Numbered from the stretch's first letter, positions 15,916-24,948 are shown. The stretch is DNA of 32,512 nt from Bacteroidales bacterium (GCA_014860665.1 JACZJI010000020.1:1-32512), one strand, 5' to 3'. Translations and numbers: made by a program. The notes: a model not told the origin generated them from the sequence alone.

Positions 15916-15987
15916 AAATACGAAACGATTCTGGTTACATCTCAACTCATTCTTTTTTAATCCTTTGTTTATATCGAACTCAGGTTA

Positions 15988-16271
15988 TTAATAACGTGGG
16001 GAAAAGTTGAATGCTGGGTTATGAACAGCAGATTGGAGACTCACTAAAAGCAATTTCAAAAAATGTTGGCAAGATTATGGTACCGATACTTTTCTATTAG
16101 CGGGAAGTGAAATGGTAAAATTGGAAAGAATACAAAAATAAAATCTCTAAATATTCCTAAATATATTACTTCGACTTTCAGGGATTGAATCTAGGTTTAA
16201 ACTATTATGTATTTTAGTGGACTCATAAGTCGTCTTTATTTCAAATCAAAAAACTCTCTCGTTATATCATT
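15988..16271 (+). other. Non-coding stretch with a possible gene remnant
   Basis: No gene. One frame ending at TAA 16139-16141 reads CWQDYGTDTFLLAGSEMVKL, which looks protein-like and may be a remnant of a gene broken by the insertion, but I cannot assign it. The last 100 bp should hold the promoter of the DUF2461 gene; no exact TAnnTTTG box was found. Confidence 0.4.
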
Positions 16272-16949
16272 ATGAAACAAGCACTTGAATTCTTACGAGA
16301 ATTAAAACAAAATAACAATCGTGAATGGTTCATAGAAAATAAATCGCGATACGAATCATCACGAAAAATGATTATCCAGTTTCTGGATCAAAAAATGATT
16401 CCGGGCCTGGCTGCTTTTGATCCTTCAGTCCAAAATATCATGGGGAAACAATGTCTTTTCAGAATTTATCGCGACATTCGTTTTTCAAAAGACAAAACTC
16501 CTTACAAGACTAATTTTGGAGCTTCTATCGGCCTTGCAGGCCGGAAATTGCAAACAGCAGGTTATTATTTGCATATTGAGCCCGGCAATAGTTTTATCGG
16601 AGGAGGAATTTACCATCCTACCTCTGAAGAACTGAAAGCGATTAGAAAAGAAGTTTATTACAGCATTGATAAACTCAATAAAATAAGATCCAATCCTGAC
16701 TTTAAAAAAGTTTTTGGAGACATTACTGGGGACCAATTGCAAAGAGCACCTTTAGGTTTCCCCAAGGATTTTCCGCACCTAGAGCTTTTAAGGTTCAAAG
16801 ACTATCTGGTAATGAAATCATTGACTGATGAAGAGCTTTTGAAACCAGATTTAGATCAATATCTTCTGGGGATTTTCAAATTGCAAAAGCCTTTCAATGA
16901 TTTCCTAAATGAGGCTTTATTAAATGGTAATGACGAAGAAGTTTCGTGA
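16272..16949 (+). CDS. DUF2461 (TIGR02453) family protein
   Basis: The 225-residue cytoplasmic protein matches the DUF2461 pattern. It begins with FLRELKQNNNREWFIENKSRYES (about 8-30), typical of the family. The central FRIYRDIRFSKDKTPYKTNFGA (about 63-84) is the most conserved part, followed by GYYLHIEPGNSFIGGGIYHP and a C-terminal segment around FKDYLVMKSLTDEEL. Function is unknown and no catalytic mechanism is established to my knowledge; the RDIRFSKDKTPYK motif suggests binding of an anionic ligand. Its TGA overlaps the GTG start of the EamA transporter gene, so they are probably cotranscribed, though the pairing may not be functional. Confidence 0.9.
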   Translation: MKQALEFLRELKQNNNREWFIENKSRYESSRKMIIQFLDQKMIPGLAAFDPSVQNIMGKQCLFRIYRDIRFSKDKTPYKTNFGASIGLAGRKLQTAGYYLHIEPGNSFIGGGIYHPTSEELKAIRKEVYYSIDKLNKIRSNPDFKKVFGDITGDQLQRAPLGFPKDFPHLELLRFKDYLVMKSLTDEELLKPDLDQYLLGIFKLQKPFNDFLNEALLNGNDEEVS

Positions 16950-17839
16950 ACAGTAAAGAAAACAGAGCCCGGTTTATCCTCCTACTCACTGCTTTAATAT
17001 GGGGATTGGCATTTGTTGCCCAGCGGGCTGGCATGGAAAATATTGAGCCTTTTGCTTTTAATGGAATTCGTTTTGCCTTGGGGAGTCTTTCTCTGGTTCC
17101 TCTGCTTTTCCTTAACAGAAAATCTTCCAGACTTAAAATGGAAAAGCAGGAAAAAACTTTTTTGGTTCAGGGAGGTATTTTTTGTGGACTATTTTTATTC
17201 GCAGGATCATCATTTCAGCAAGTTGGAATAGTTTATACAACCGCTGGCAATGCTGGATTCATTACCAGTTTATATGTGATTCTGGTACCTGTTTTTGGAT
17301 TATTATGGCATCATAAAGTTAATATTCAAACCTGGCTGGGAGTACTCATTGCTTTAATGGGACTGTATTTTCTTTCGGCTAAACAAGACCTGACTTTTGC
17401 AATGGGAGACGGACTCGTTTTAATCAGTGCCTTTTTCTTTGCAGGCCATGTATTGATGATTGCCAAATATGCCCCAAAGACAAACATCATAAGACTTTCT
17501 ATTATTCAGTTTAGTCTGGCATCACTTTTAAGTATGGCCATTTCTTTGTTCATCGAAACGACTACAATGGAAAATATCCGCATGGCTGCTATTCCAATTT
17601 TGTACGGAGGTATAATGTCGGTCGGAGTAGCCTACACTTTACAAGTCTTTGGGCAAAAGAATACTCATCCGGCTCATGCTGCCATCATTCTGAGCATGGA
17701 ATCACTCTTTGCGGCTATCGGAGGGATACTTATACTTCATGAACCTCTTACCTTTCCAATTGCAGTTGGAGGGACATTGATGCTTACAGGAGTAATTCTT
17801 TCTCAACTAAGATTCAAGAAGAAAGTAGTTCAGATTTGA
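16946..17839 (+). CDS. EamA/DMT-family transporter
   Basis: Inner-membrane protein of 297 residues with about ten hydrophobic segments arranged as two EamA repeats (about 8-140 and 152-290). The first repeat starts FILLLTALIWGLAFVAQRAG, a typical EamA opening. The second ends with ILSMESLFAAIGGILILHEPL, the usual SLE/P-like signature just before the last helix. Members of the drug/metabolite transporter superfamily export amino acids, metabolites or drugs; the substrate cannot be inferred. The start is GTG at 16946, overlapping the upstream TGA by GTGA. It is convergent with the lipoprotein gene, 15 bp apart. Confidence 0.92.
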   Translation: MNSKENRARFILLLTALIWGLAFVAQRAGMENIEPFAFNGIRFALGSLSLVPLLFLNRKSSRLKMEKQEKTFLVQGGIFCGLFLFAGSSFQQVGIVYTTAGNAGFITSLYVILVPVFGLLWHHKVNIQTWLGVLIALMGLYFLSAKQDLTFAMGDGLVLISAFFFAGHVLMIAKYAPKTNIIRLSIIQFSLASLLSMAISLFIETTTMENIRMAAIPILYGGIMSVGVAYTLQVFGQKNTHPAHAAIILSMESLFAAIGGILILHEPLTFPIAVGGTLMLTGVILSQLRFKKKVVQI

Positions 17840-17854
17840 TTTTTAGAATCTGTT

Positions 17855-18460
17855 TTATTGACCTAAATCTTCAGGTGTTATGGTAAAATATCCGGGATAT
17901 TTCTTGATTTTGCCGTCAAACTGGTAATATGGTTTTAATTGAATTGTAATTTCCAGTTTCTGAAGTGTTTTAGCATCTACATTTCCTGAAATAATGCTCA
18001 TAATTTGATCGACCGAATTCAGTCTTAAAATAGCAGCAAGATTCAAATCAGCATTCAAATCAAATGAAATGTGACCATGTCCGGGAACAACAATGGCTTT
18101 TATCAGTTTACCGGTGGCAATAACCTGTTGTTTTTGGACCACTTTCCATTCCATCCCTGATACTGCTGCTTTTTTACCGGAAGAGTTAGTTACCGACACA
18201 TTAAAAATAGCTTCTGCTGGTAGCTTTCCTTCTAGAAAACCTCTTGAGAACACTATCATATCTTTGAAATTCAAGTCAGAAGCACTTTTTACATGACTGA
18301 CATCAATTCCAGATACCCGTTCTAAAGCCATTGAACTCACTGAAAATTTACATTGCGAGAAGCGTTCCAGTTCACGCGCCTGATTAACAATTCCACAAGA
18401 GCCCAGAAAAAATAATATCATTATTAATCCTCCGAGGCTAAAAAATTTAGCTGCCTTCAT
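17855..18460 (-). CDS. Putative lipoprotein, LEA14-like beta-sandwich suspected
   Basis: The 201-residue protein starts with a lipoprotein signal: basic MKAAK, a hydrophobic stretch, and lipobox LGSC with the modified Cys at 22, so it is probably anchored in the envelope. The mature part alternates strands: FSVSSMALERVSGIDVSH, FNVSVTNSSGKKAAVSGMEWKVVQKQQVIATGK, GHISFDLNADLNL. The phrase FNVSVTNSSGKKAAVSGMEWKV resembles the 'native function of ... conditions/perturbation' strand pattern of LEA14/WHy domains, which bind little and protect or stabilise proteins; this is only a structural guess. It lies 21 bp downstream of typA on the same strand and is probably read through from it. Confidence 0.65.
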   Translation of the reverse strand: MKAAKFFSLGGLIMILFFLGSCGIVNQARELERFSQCKFSVSSMALERVSGIDVSHVKSASDLNFKDMIVFSRGFLEGKLPAEAIFNVSVTNSSGKKAAVSGMEWKVVQKQQVIATGKLIKAIVVPGHGHISFDLNADLNLAAILRLNSVDQIMSIISGNVDAKTLQKLEITIQLKPYYQFDGKIKKYPGYFTITPEDLGQ

Positions 18461-18481
18461 CTCCTAATTTTAAGTTAAAAA

Positions 18482-20284
18482 CTAAGCTTTTCCAGCTCGT
18501 TTCCGGTCCGTTTCATTCAGAATTATTTTCCTCAAACGAAGCGAACGTGGAGTAACTTCCAGATACTCATCCTTACGAATGATTTCCATATACTCTTCGA
18601 GCGAAAATTTAATTGGAGGTGAAATTAAGACTTTTTCGTCAGAACCAGACGCACGCATATTGGTTAGCTTTTTCCCTTTATTCAGGTTCACAACAATGTC
18701 ACTATCACGTGTATTTTCACCAACAACCTGTCCGGTATAAACTTCGGTATTAGGATCAATATAGAACTTACCACGATCCTGAAGTTTCCAGATAGCGTAA
18801 GGAATAGCTACTCCGGTTTCCATAGAAATCAAGGCTCCGTTGGAACGAGACATGAAATCACCTTTCCAGGGTTCAAAACTTTTAAAGCGGTGTGCGATGA
18901 TAGCCTCTCCTTCAGTTGCAGTTAAAATTACATTCCTCAATCCGATAATTCCTCTGGAAGGAATTGAGAAATCCAGTTGCAAACGATCGTTTTTGGGTTC
19001 CATATTCAGAAATTCTCCCTTCCTTGCTGTAACAACATCAATAACCCTTCCTGAAAAATTCTCGGGAACGAGCACAGTCAAACTTTCAACCGGTTCATTT
19101 TTTACACCATCGATTTCTTTAATAATAACTTTAGGCTGTCCTAACTGGAACTCATACCCTTCACGACGCATGGTTTCCACCAATATTGAAAGGTGCAAAA
19201 TACCTCTTCCGTAAACCAAATAAGCATCAGGAGAATCTGTCTCTTTAACACGAAGGGCAAGATTCTTTTCAATTTCATGATATAAACGATCACGTAAGTG
19301 ACGTGATGTGACATATTTTCCTTCTTTTCCGAAAAATGGAGAGTTATTGATGGTAAACAACATACTCATCGTAGGCTCATCTATTTTGATAGGAGGCAAA
19401 CCTTCAGGGTTTTCAAAATCGGCAACGGTATCCCCGATTTCAAAATCCTCCAGGCCCATTAATGCTATAATATCACCGGCATAGACTTCGCCTTTGAATT
19501 TTTCTTTTCCGAGACCTTCGAAACGATAAAGCTCCTTGATTTTCGATTTCATAATCGTCCCATCCCGTTTTACCAGAGAAACATTCATTCCCTGCTGCAG
19601 CTTTCCGCGGCTCAAACGGCCCACAGCAATACGGCCCACATAAGAAGAATAATCAAGAGATGTAATTTGCATCTGAGGAGTTCCTTCTTTGTACTTAGCT
19701 GAAGGAATGTGGGTAATAATCTCATCTAGCAGGTAGGAAATATCGGTGGTTGGAGTTCTCCAATCGGGCCCCATCCAGCCTTGCTTTGAAGAACCGTAAA
19801 CAGTAGCAAAATCCAGCTGTTGTTCGGTTGCTCCCAAATTAAACATCAGATCAAACATAGCCTCCTGTACCTCATCAGGACGGCAGTTTGGCTTATCAAC
19901 TTTATTGATAACAACGATTGGGATCAGATTTAGCTCAATTGCTTTTTGCAACACAAACCTTGTCTGTGGCATGGGACCTTCGAAAGCATCCACCACCATC
20001 AGCACCCCATCGGACATATTTAAAACACGTTCCACTTCACCACCAAAATCGGAGTGTCCTGGTGTATCAATGATATTTATTTTAAAGTCCTTATAACGGA
20101 CAGATACATTTTTCGAAAGTATTGTGATACCTCTTTCCCTTTCAAGATCATTGCTATCGAGAATAAGTTCGTCTACCTCTTCGTTGTCTCGAAAGAGCTT
20201 TACCTGATGTAAAATGCGGTCAACCAGTGTAGTCTTACCATGATCGACGTGTGCAATAATGGCAATATTTTTGATTTTATCCAT
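18482..20284 (-). CDS. typA: Ribosome-associated GTPase TypA/BipA
   Basis: Translation-factor GTPase related to EF-G, helping 50S assembly and translation under cold or stress. The 600 residues are standard (E. coli 607). G-domain motifs: AHVDHGKTTL (P-loop, about 11-20), RERGITI (switch I), DTPGHSDFGGEVERVL (about 73-88), NKVDKP (about 127-132). Domain II begins near 200 (SLDYSSYVGRIAVGRLSRG), and the C-terminal part carries GRGILHLSILVETMRREGYE and the BipA-specific RPRGMIG-like segment (here SIPSRGIIGLRN). The positively charged tail TPRSLRLRKIILNETDRKR fits the family. It has a good promoter upstream and is followed by the lipoprotein gene. Confidence 0.97.
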   Translation of the reverse strand: MDKIKNIAIIAHVDHGKTTLVDRILHQVKLFRDNEEVDELILDSNDLERERGITILSKNVSVRYKDFKINIIDTPGHSDFGGEVERVLNMSDGVLMVVDAFEGPMPQTRFVLQKAIELNLIPIVVINKVDKPNCRPDEVQEAMFDLMFNLGATEQQLDFATVYGSSKQGWMGPDWRTPTTDISYLLDEIITHIPSAKYKEGTPQMQITSLDYSSYVGRIAVGRLSRGKLQQGMNVSLVKRDGTIMKSKIKELYRFEGLGKEKFKGEVYAGDIIALMGLEDFEIGDTVADFENPEGLPPIKIDEPTMSMLFTINNSPFFGKEGKYVTSRHLRDRLYHEIEKNLALRVKETDSPDAYLVYGRGILHLSILVETMRREGYEFQLGQPKVIIKEIDGVKNEPVESLTVLVPENFSGRVIDVVTARKGEFLNMEPKNDRLQLDFSIPSRGIIGLRNVILTATEGEAIIAHRFKSFEPWKGDFMSRSNGALISMETGVAIPYAIWKLQDRGKFYIDPNTEVYTGQVVGENTRDSDIVVNLNKGKKLTNMRASGSDEKVLISPPIKFSLEEYMEIIRKDEYLEVTPRSLRLRKIILNETDRKRAGKA

Positions 20285-20312
20285 AGAAATTTCCAGTGTT
20301 TATATCGGGGTG

Positions 20313-20339
20313 CAAAGGTACATCGAATATTGACATCAA
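20313..20339 (-). promoter_or_regulatory. typA promoter
   Basis: Minus strand 20320-20313 reads TACCTTTG (exact TAnnTTTG) and TTG lies at 20339-20337, 16 bp upstream, giving one of the best two-part matches here. The box is 28 bp before the typA ATG. The -33 region includes a TGACATCA direct repeat (20331 and 20341). Confidence 0.65.
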
Positions 20340-20438
20340 TTGACATCATAATAAACAGTTTTTACGATGAAAAATCTGTATAATTTTTCCCGAAATTTGT
20401 TCCGCTTATAATAAAAAATCAAAATCTTGTTTGAAAGC

Positions 20439-21419
20439 ATGATTTACATTGAACGTAAACAGACCGACCCATATTTTAATATTGCTGCTGAGGAATATCT
20501 ATTAAAAAATCTGGACGATGAAATTCTGATGTTTTGGCAAAGTACGGATTCAGTTATTCTGGGAAAACATCAAAACACTCTGAAAGAGGTTGACCTTGAA
20601 TATGTGAACACGCACAATATTCCGGTAATCCGAAGAATTTCAGGAGGAGGAACTGTCTTTCACGATTTGGGAAACATAAACTATACATTAATCACTCGGG
20701 GAGAAAAGCAGGAGAATCTTGTGGATTTCAAAAAATTTACCCTTCCAGTGATTCAGTTCTTGAGACAGTTTGGCTTGAAATCACAATTTGAAGGAAAAAA
20801 TAATCTGATTCTTGCCGGGAAGAAATTTTCCGGGAATTCAGCTCATGTCTTCAAAAACCGGGTAATGCATCACGGAACTTTACTATATGAAACAAGATTG
20901 GACATCCTTGAAAATATTATCAATCCGCACCAGGCAGGAGTTCAGGATAAATCCATTGAGTCAATCCGGGCTTCAGTGACCAATATCTCTGATCACTTAA
21001 AGGAAAAAATCAGTCTTGAAAGCTTTAAAAAGCAAATGACCGATTATTTTATGGATTATTTTAAAATTGAATCCCGACAATCTCTCTCCACGGAAATAAT
21101 CCATGAAATCCAGAAACTAGCTCATAAAAAGTATCATGATTGGTCATGGAATTACGGTTATTCGCCTAAATACCAATTCAGTAACGAATTAAAATCCACA
21201 AAAGGATTATTTCGGGTTGAATTAGGAGTTAAAGACGGATTTATCACAGAAATCAAACTCCTTCACAATGGGGTTAGGCTTGAAATTATTGAAAATAAAA
21301 TACTTGGAACCATACACGAGAAATCTATTTTACTAGATAAAATAGGAAGGGACGATAATGCCGGAATCATTGTTGAGGTCCTGTTCCCAAAAACAGGCCC
21401 CAACAAGATTCCGGTGTAA
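20439..21419 (+). CDS. lplA: Lipoate-protein ligase A
   Basis: Activates lipoate with ATP and attaches it to lipoyl domains of 2-oxoacid dehydrogenases or GcvH. Starting at ATG 20439 it has 326 residues, near E. coli LplA (338), including the C-terminal accessory domain. Motifs: DPYFNIAAEEYLL (10-22), RRISGGGTVFHD (65-76, lipoyl-AMP binding), NINYTLI, NNLILAGKKFSGNSAH with the reaction Lys (K129 of the KK pair), and HHGTLL. A longer reading from TTG 20427 adds four residues but the ATG starts right at the family's conserved opening. A near -7 box (GAAATTTG, 20392-20399) lies upstream. Divergent from typA; convergent with the TonB-receptor-like gene. Confidence 0.95.
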   Translation: MIYIERKQTDPYFNIAAEEYLLKNLDDEILMFWQSTDSVILGKHQNTLKEVDLEYVNTHNIPVIRRISGGGTVFHDLGNINYTLITRGEKQENLVDFKKFTLPVIQFLRQFGLKSQFEGKNNLILAGKKFSGNSAHVFKNRVMHHGTLLYETRLDILENIINPHQAGVQDKSIESIRASVTNISDHLKEKISLESFKKQMTDYFMDYFKIESRQSLSTEIIHEIQKLAHKKYHDWSWNYGYSPKYQFSNELKSTKGLFRVELGVKDGFITEIKLLHNGVRLEIIENKILGTIHEKSILLDKIGRDDNAGIIVEVLFPKTGPNKIPV

Positions 21420-21444
21420 CAAAAAACTAGTTGAATTCTATTTA

Positions 21445-23913
21445 TTAAAAATTCTGATCTCCTCCTTGCTCCCCTTCATTAGGAGTCTGTTGTCGATTAG
21501 GCTTCTGTTTGTAATTATTAATAAAATAGTTTATACTGAACGAAAAGATCGGAGATTGACGTTGAAATGTTGAATGGCTATAAAATCCTGTTCCAGACGA
21601 AATCATATCCCATTTTGCTGTTTTGAACAGATCGCGAGCTGACAGGATTACATTCAGTTTTTTATCGAAGAAGTCTTTCCTTAATGCCAGATTGGTAAAG
21701 AAAAATCCTTTTCTGCTTCCCTGAACTGTAACAGTTGGGCTACGATAAACACCCATAAACTCAATCTGGAAATCATGCTTTAACTTGAAAGTTGGAGTGA
21801 AACGAGTATTCCAATTTGTTGAATTGGCACTCACATCGGATCCGGTTACATTTCCTGTAAGACGATAATGATAAACCGTTCCGCTTACATTAAAACTGAA
21901 CCAGTTTGTCAGTCTTAGATTTATCATCGTTTCCATTCCCAGGGAATAATCCTTATCAAGGTTAGCACTGGTATGATAAATTATTCCGTTATCTCCCAAG
22001 GTCAAAACACGGGTAACATTATTTTTTCCAATCCGGTAATAGCCTTCCAGAGAAATAAACGACTGTCCTATAGCTTTCTGCATTCCCAGCTCGTAAGAAT
22101 CGATGTACTCCGGTTCAAGTTTCGGGTTCCCTACCCTGACATTATACGGATCAATAATGATTGGGAACGGATTCAGATCCCAACCGTGGGGACGATCAAT
22201 TCTCCGGGTATAGCTTGTATAAAGCTGGTAATTATGAGTAAACTTATAAGATAAGTAAATGCTTGGGAAATAGTCAAATCGCTTGATTTTAAAGACTCCT
22301 GAACCATCATTGGTATTTACACTTCTGTCTGTATACTCACCTCGAAAACCAAGCTCATAACCAAATTTATCTATCTGATCTTTAAAGCTTACATAGGCTG
22401 CATATATATTTCTTGTAAAGTCAATAACGCTGCTGTTATCCGGATTAAAGCTCCAGGTACCGCTAACAGGATCATAGTTCATGTAATCATATTGACCGGT
22501 TTCACGTCCCAAACGAGCCTGACCACCTGCCTCAAATTTTCCTTTTATTCCAACAGGCAAAGCGTAATCAATTTTAAAACGGAAGTCGCTGGAAGTATCT
22601 TTTGTGTCTGTCTGAATGCTATTTGTAGCTTCCCCTTGTCTTATCCAGTTTGCGTCTGTTGCATAACTGTTCTGGGTTTCTTTATCATCACCTTTTCTAT
22701 CAGAATAGAATACCAACATTTCAATCTGGTGTCCCAGATCATTAAACTTATGTAAAAAGTCAATCTGACCACTATAGTAATTTCCTATACGATTAGAATT
22801 ACTTATTGAACTGGAATCAGCCTGAAAAGTTTGTGGAAAGTCATAAATACCGATATGACTATTGTTGTTTGAGCCAAATCCGTAGCTCCCAACACTTGCA
22901 GAAAGAAAAAGGTTTGTTTTTTCTGTAAAATAAAAGTCCATACCTCCTTTTACTCTGTAGCCTTTTCTGGTTCTAACCCCAGCAATATCAGAATTTCTGT
23001 AATTAGTAGTATCATTCTTGATCGTCGAGTTATCAAGCGTTGCATGCATATTCATCGGCCTGTTGTTTCCGTTTACGGAAAGTGAATAACTGACCTTTCC
23101 TTTCCTATAAGCGAGAAGCAAATTTCCCTGATATTGATTTCCGGTAGAAGTTGAACCGCCAATCATACCGTTAAGACCTTTTCTTCTTTCATCTTTAAGG
23201 ATAATATTGATAATACCGCCTACACCTTCCGGATCGTACTTTGCAGAAGGATTAGTAATAATCTCAATACTTTTGATCGCTGAAGCCGGAATCTGTTGCA
23301 GCGCATCACTTCCGCTAAGAACACTAGGCCGGCCATCTATCAGTACGGTAAAGTTTGATGAACCCCGAAGCGTAACATTTCCTTCCAGATCAACATTCAC
23401 GGAAGGCACATTCTGTAAAGCATCAATCGCAGTCCCTCCAGCTGCCGTTAAATCTTTGGAAACATCAACAACTTTTTTATCAATTTGATAAGAAACCCTT
23501 GGTTGGCGTGCAGTCACCTCAACATCTTTAAGTGTAGCTGTTGCAGGCATCAAAAAAATATCAGGAACTCTAATATCTTTGTGATTATTTGAAATTTCAA
23601 TATTCCCAATTTTCTTAATATTAAAACCAATAAAATGAATCATCAGGTAATATTTCCCATTTCTGATACCCCTAAAACTAAAGGAACCCATTTTGTCCGT
23701 AATGCTCCCTGTTACCATAGAAGAATCTGCGGAACGATATAATACCACATTGGTATATTCCATGGCCACTTTCTGATCTTTGGAAAACACTCTTCCTGTG
23801 ATACTCCCACCCGATGGCGCTTCCATACTTCCTTGTGACGGGCTTTGCGCAAATCCTAAAGAAATTGTTCCTACTAGTATTGCCAGACCTGCAAATAAAG
23901 ATTTAAATTTCAT
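21445..23913 (-). CDS. TonB-dependent receptor-like outer-membrane protein
   Basis: The 822-residue protein has a signal peptide (1-22, ending GFAQ), a CarboxypepD_reg-like domain (about 37-120, GSITGRVFSKDQK ... GSFSFRGIRNGKYYLMIHFIGF), and a plug (about 125-245, with VPSVNVDLEGNVTLRGSSNF, VLIDGRPSVLSG, IEIITNPSAKYDPEGVGGIINI). The remaining 570 residues form the barrel. The pattern fits the OMP_b-brl_3 family, related to SusC but shorter. It is the last gene of an operon with the CBM9-like protein, 12 bp apart, downstream of a LytTR two-component system. Residues after the last strand (FSFSINYFINN) form a polar tail of about 20 rich in Q, N, E and G, so the barrel's final strand is not at the end. 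Substrate unknown. Confidence 0.88.
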   Translation of the reverse strand: MKFKSLFAGLAILVGTISLGFAQSPSQGSMEAPSGGSITGRVFSKDQKVAMEYTNVVLYRSADSSMVTGSITDKMGSFSFRGIRNGKYYLMIHFIGFNIKKIGNIEISNNHKDIRVPDIFLMPATATLKDVEVTARQPRVSYQIDKKVVDVSKDLTAAGGTAIDALQNVPSVNVDLEGNVTLRGSSNFTVLIDGRPSVLSGSDALQQIPASAIKSIEIITNPSAKYDPEGVGGIINIILKDERRKGLNGMIGGSTSTGNQYQGNLLLAYRKGKVSYSLSVNGNNRPMNMHATLDNSTIKNDTTNYRNSDIAGVRTRKGYRVKGGMDFYFTEKTNLFLSASVGSYGFGSNNNSHIGIYDFPQTFQADSSSISNSNRIGNYYSGQIDFLHKFNDLGHQIEMLVFYSDRKGDDKETQNSYATDANWIRQGEATNSIQTDTKDTSSDFRFKIDYALPVGIKGKFEAGGQARLGRETGQYDYMNYDPVSGTWSFNPDNSSVIDFTRNIYAAYVSFKDQIDKFGYELGFRGEYTDRSVNTNDGSGVFKIKRFDYFPSIYLSYKFTHNYQLYTSYTRRIDRPHGWDLNPFPIIIDPYNVRVGNPKLEPEYIDSYELGMQKAIGQSFISLEGYYRIGKNNVTRVLTLGDNGIIYHTSANLDKDYSLGMETMINLRLTNWFSFNVSGTVYHYRLTGNVTGSDVSANSTNWNTRFTPTFKLKHDFQIEFMGVYRSPTVTVQGSRKGFFFTNLALRKDFFDKKLNVILSARDLFKTAKWDMISSGTGFYSHSTFQRQSPIFSFSINYFINNYKQKPNRQQTPNEGEQGGDQNF

Positions 23914-23925
23914 TCTTACTGGTTA

Positions 23926-24825
23926 TTAATTTTTCATTTGAAATAAGACGACTCTTTTTAGTTTGAACTTTACGGGCTCCACCATGGCCTGGAAACCGCC
24001 ACCGCCCCAGCCTCCGTGCATGCTACCCATTCTTCCGTTGACACCTTCACCCATTCCGCCACCTTCACCGAAATCTTCACCTTCCATCTGACGGCTGTTT
24101 CCTCCTCCGGGAATGCCTCTATCCATGGAAGAAGCGGTAACCTTCTGTTCAAATGTCCCTGTTTCAAATATCAAGCTGAATGGTTTCTCTTTCGATAAAT
24201 AAGACGATGTGTTTTTGAAAACTTCTTTAAGCGGAATTATGGCTTCGTAAACAATCTCACCTTCATCATTCATCTGAACAATGGCATTGATATCTCCTGA
24301 ATCAAAATATGAATTGTTCATCCCTTCTTTATCGAAATTAATTAACCGGCCGGTTTCCTGACCTGTCAAATACCGAAGATTAAACTTTTCTATCATTTCA
24401 GCTCTGCGTTTCTTAATCTCTTCAGGAGTAAGCTGTTTACGGGGACCTTGCTCTTGTTGTTCCGACATATTTCTTTGGCTCTTCATACGATCATGCATTC
24501 TTGTCTGAGGATAGTTAATTCCAAGAACATTTTTGCCTTTCCCCTCTGGATCAATCCATACATTAAATCCTAAAGCAATCGCTTTTCTGATTAAAGCAGG
24601 GTTTGTCATTTTTATTTCAAGATAAAGGTTTTGGTCATCATTGGTCATACCATATTGAAAACCAGAACTTTTATCAAATTTCATAGGTAAGTTCCAATCG
24701 GTATAATGTCCGTTAATAATCAATGCCGTATCCTGCTTACCACATTTTTCTACTTCTTTATTTTTTGCGGAAGCATAAGGTGTCAACATCAAAAATGAAA
24801 TAATCCCGACAAGAAATGTTTTCAT
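23926..24825 (-). CDS. Secreted CBM9/DOMON-like protein with glycine-rich tail
   Basis: The 299-residue protein has a cleavable signal (1-20, LMLTPYASA). Residues about 33-110 resemble a CBM9/DOMON beta-sandwich: IINGHYTDWNLPMKFDKSSG, then QYGMTNDDQNLYLEIKM, then LGFNVWIDPEGKGKNVLG. Then comes a charged helical insert (about 114-145, EEIKKRRAEMIEKF), a second beta part (GEIVYEAIIPLKEVF), and a Gly/Met/His-rich stretch (about 235-275, GEGGGMGEGVNGRMG, MHGGWGGGG) before the final FKLKRVVLF. The fold suggests binding of a sugar, haem or metal ligand at the cell surface, but no ligand residues can be named. It is first in a two-gene operon with the receptor-like barrel, implying joint action. Confidence 0.72.
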   Translation of the reverse strand: MKTFLVGIISFLMLTPYASAKNKEVEKCGKQDTALIINGHYTDWNLPMKFDKSSGFQYGMTNDDQNLYLEIKMTNPALIRKAIALGFNVWIDPEGKGKNVLGINYPQTRMHDRMKSQRNMSEQQEQGPRKQLTPEEIKKRRAEMIEKFNLRYLTGQETGRLINFDKEGMNNSYFDSGDINAIVQMNDEGEIVYEAIIPLKEVFKNTSSYLSKEKPFSLIFETGTFEQKVTASSMDRGIPGGGNSRQMEGEDFGEGGGMGEGVNGRMGSMHGGWGGGGFQAMVEPVKFKLKRVVLFQMKN

Positions 24826-24948
24826 GGTTTCATTAATTAAGTTACAAAATTCAATTATCTCAATATTCTATAAAATTCTATTATACCGGATGAAAGATAA
24901 ATTAGACGAAATACGCCTTTTAACAGACTAAAATTTTTAGAATCCTAA

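Larger units (their letters stand above)
15363..15987 (+). mobile_element. Decayed IS982-type insertion sequence, about 625 bp
   Basis: TAACCTGAGTTCGATAT at 15363-15379 and its exact reverse complement at 15971-15987 form 17-bp terminal inverted repeats. The right half contains a frameshifted transposase C-terminus (15624-15915) that ends about 60-75 bp before the right repeat, as expected for IS982 elements. Intact members are roughly 1 kb, so about 400 bp are missing, mainly the transposase N-terminal half. The left half instead holds a separate small repeat element. No convincing target duplication is visible beside the repeats. The element is inactive. Confidence 0.7.

Noticed and set aside
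16417..16742. Frames of 72 and 85 residues inside the DUF2461 gene
   Set aside because: Shadows of a clear family member in the main frame.
18840..19214. 124-residue frame antisense to typA
   Set aside because: Product of strong codon bias in typA; no signature or promoter.
20427..20438. Four-residue extension of LplA from TTG
   Set aside because: The ATG at 20439 directly precedes the conserved opening of the family.
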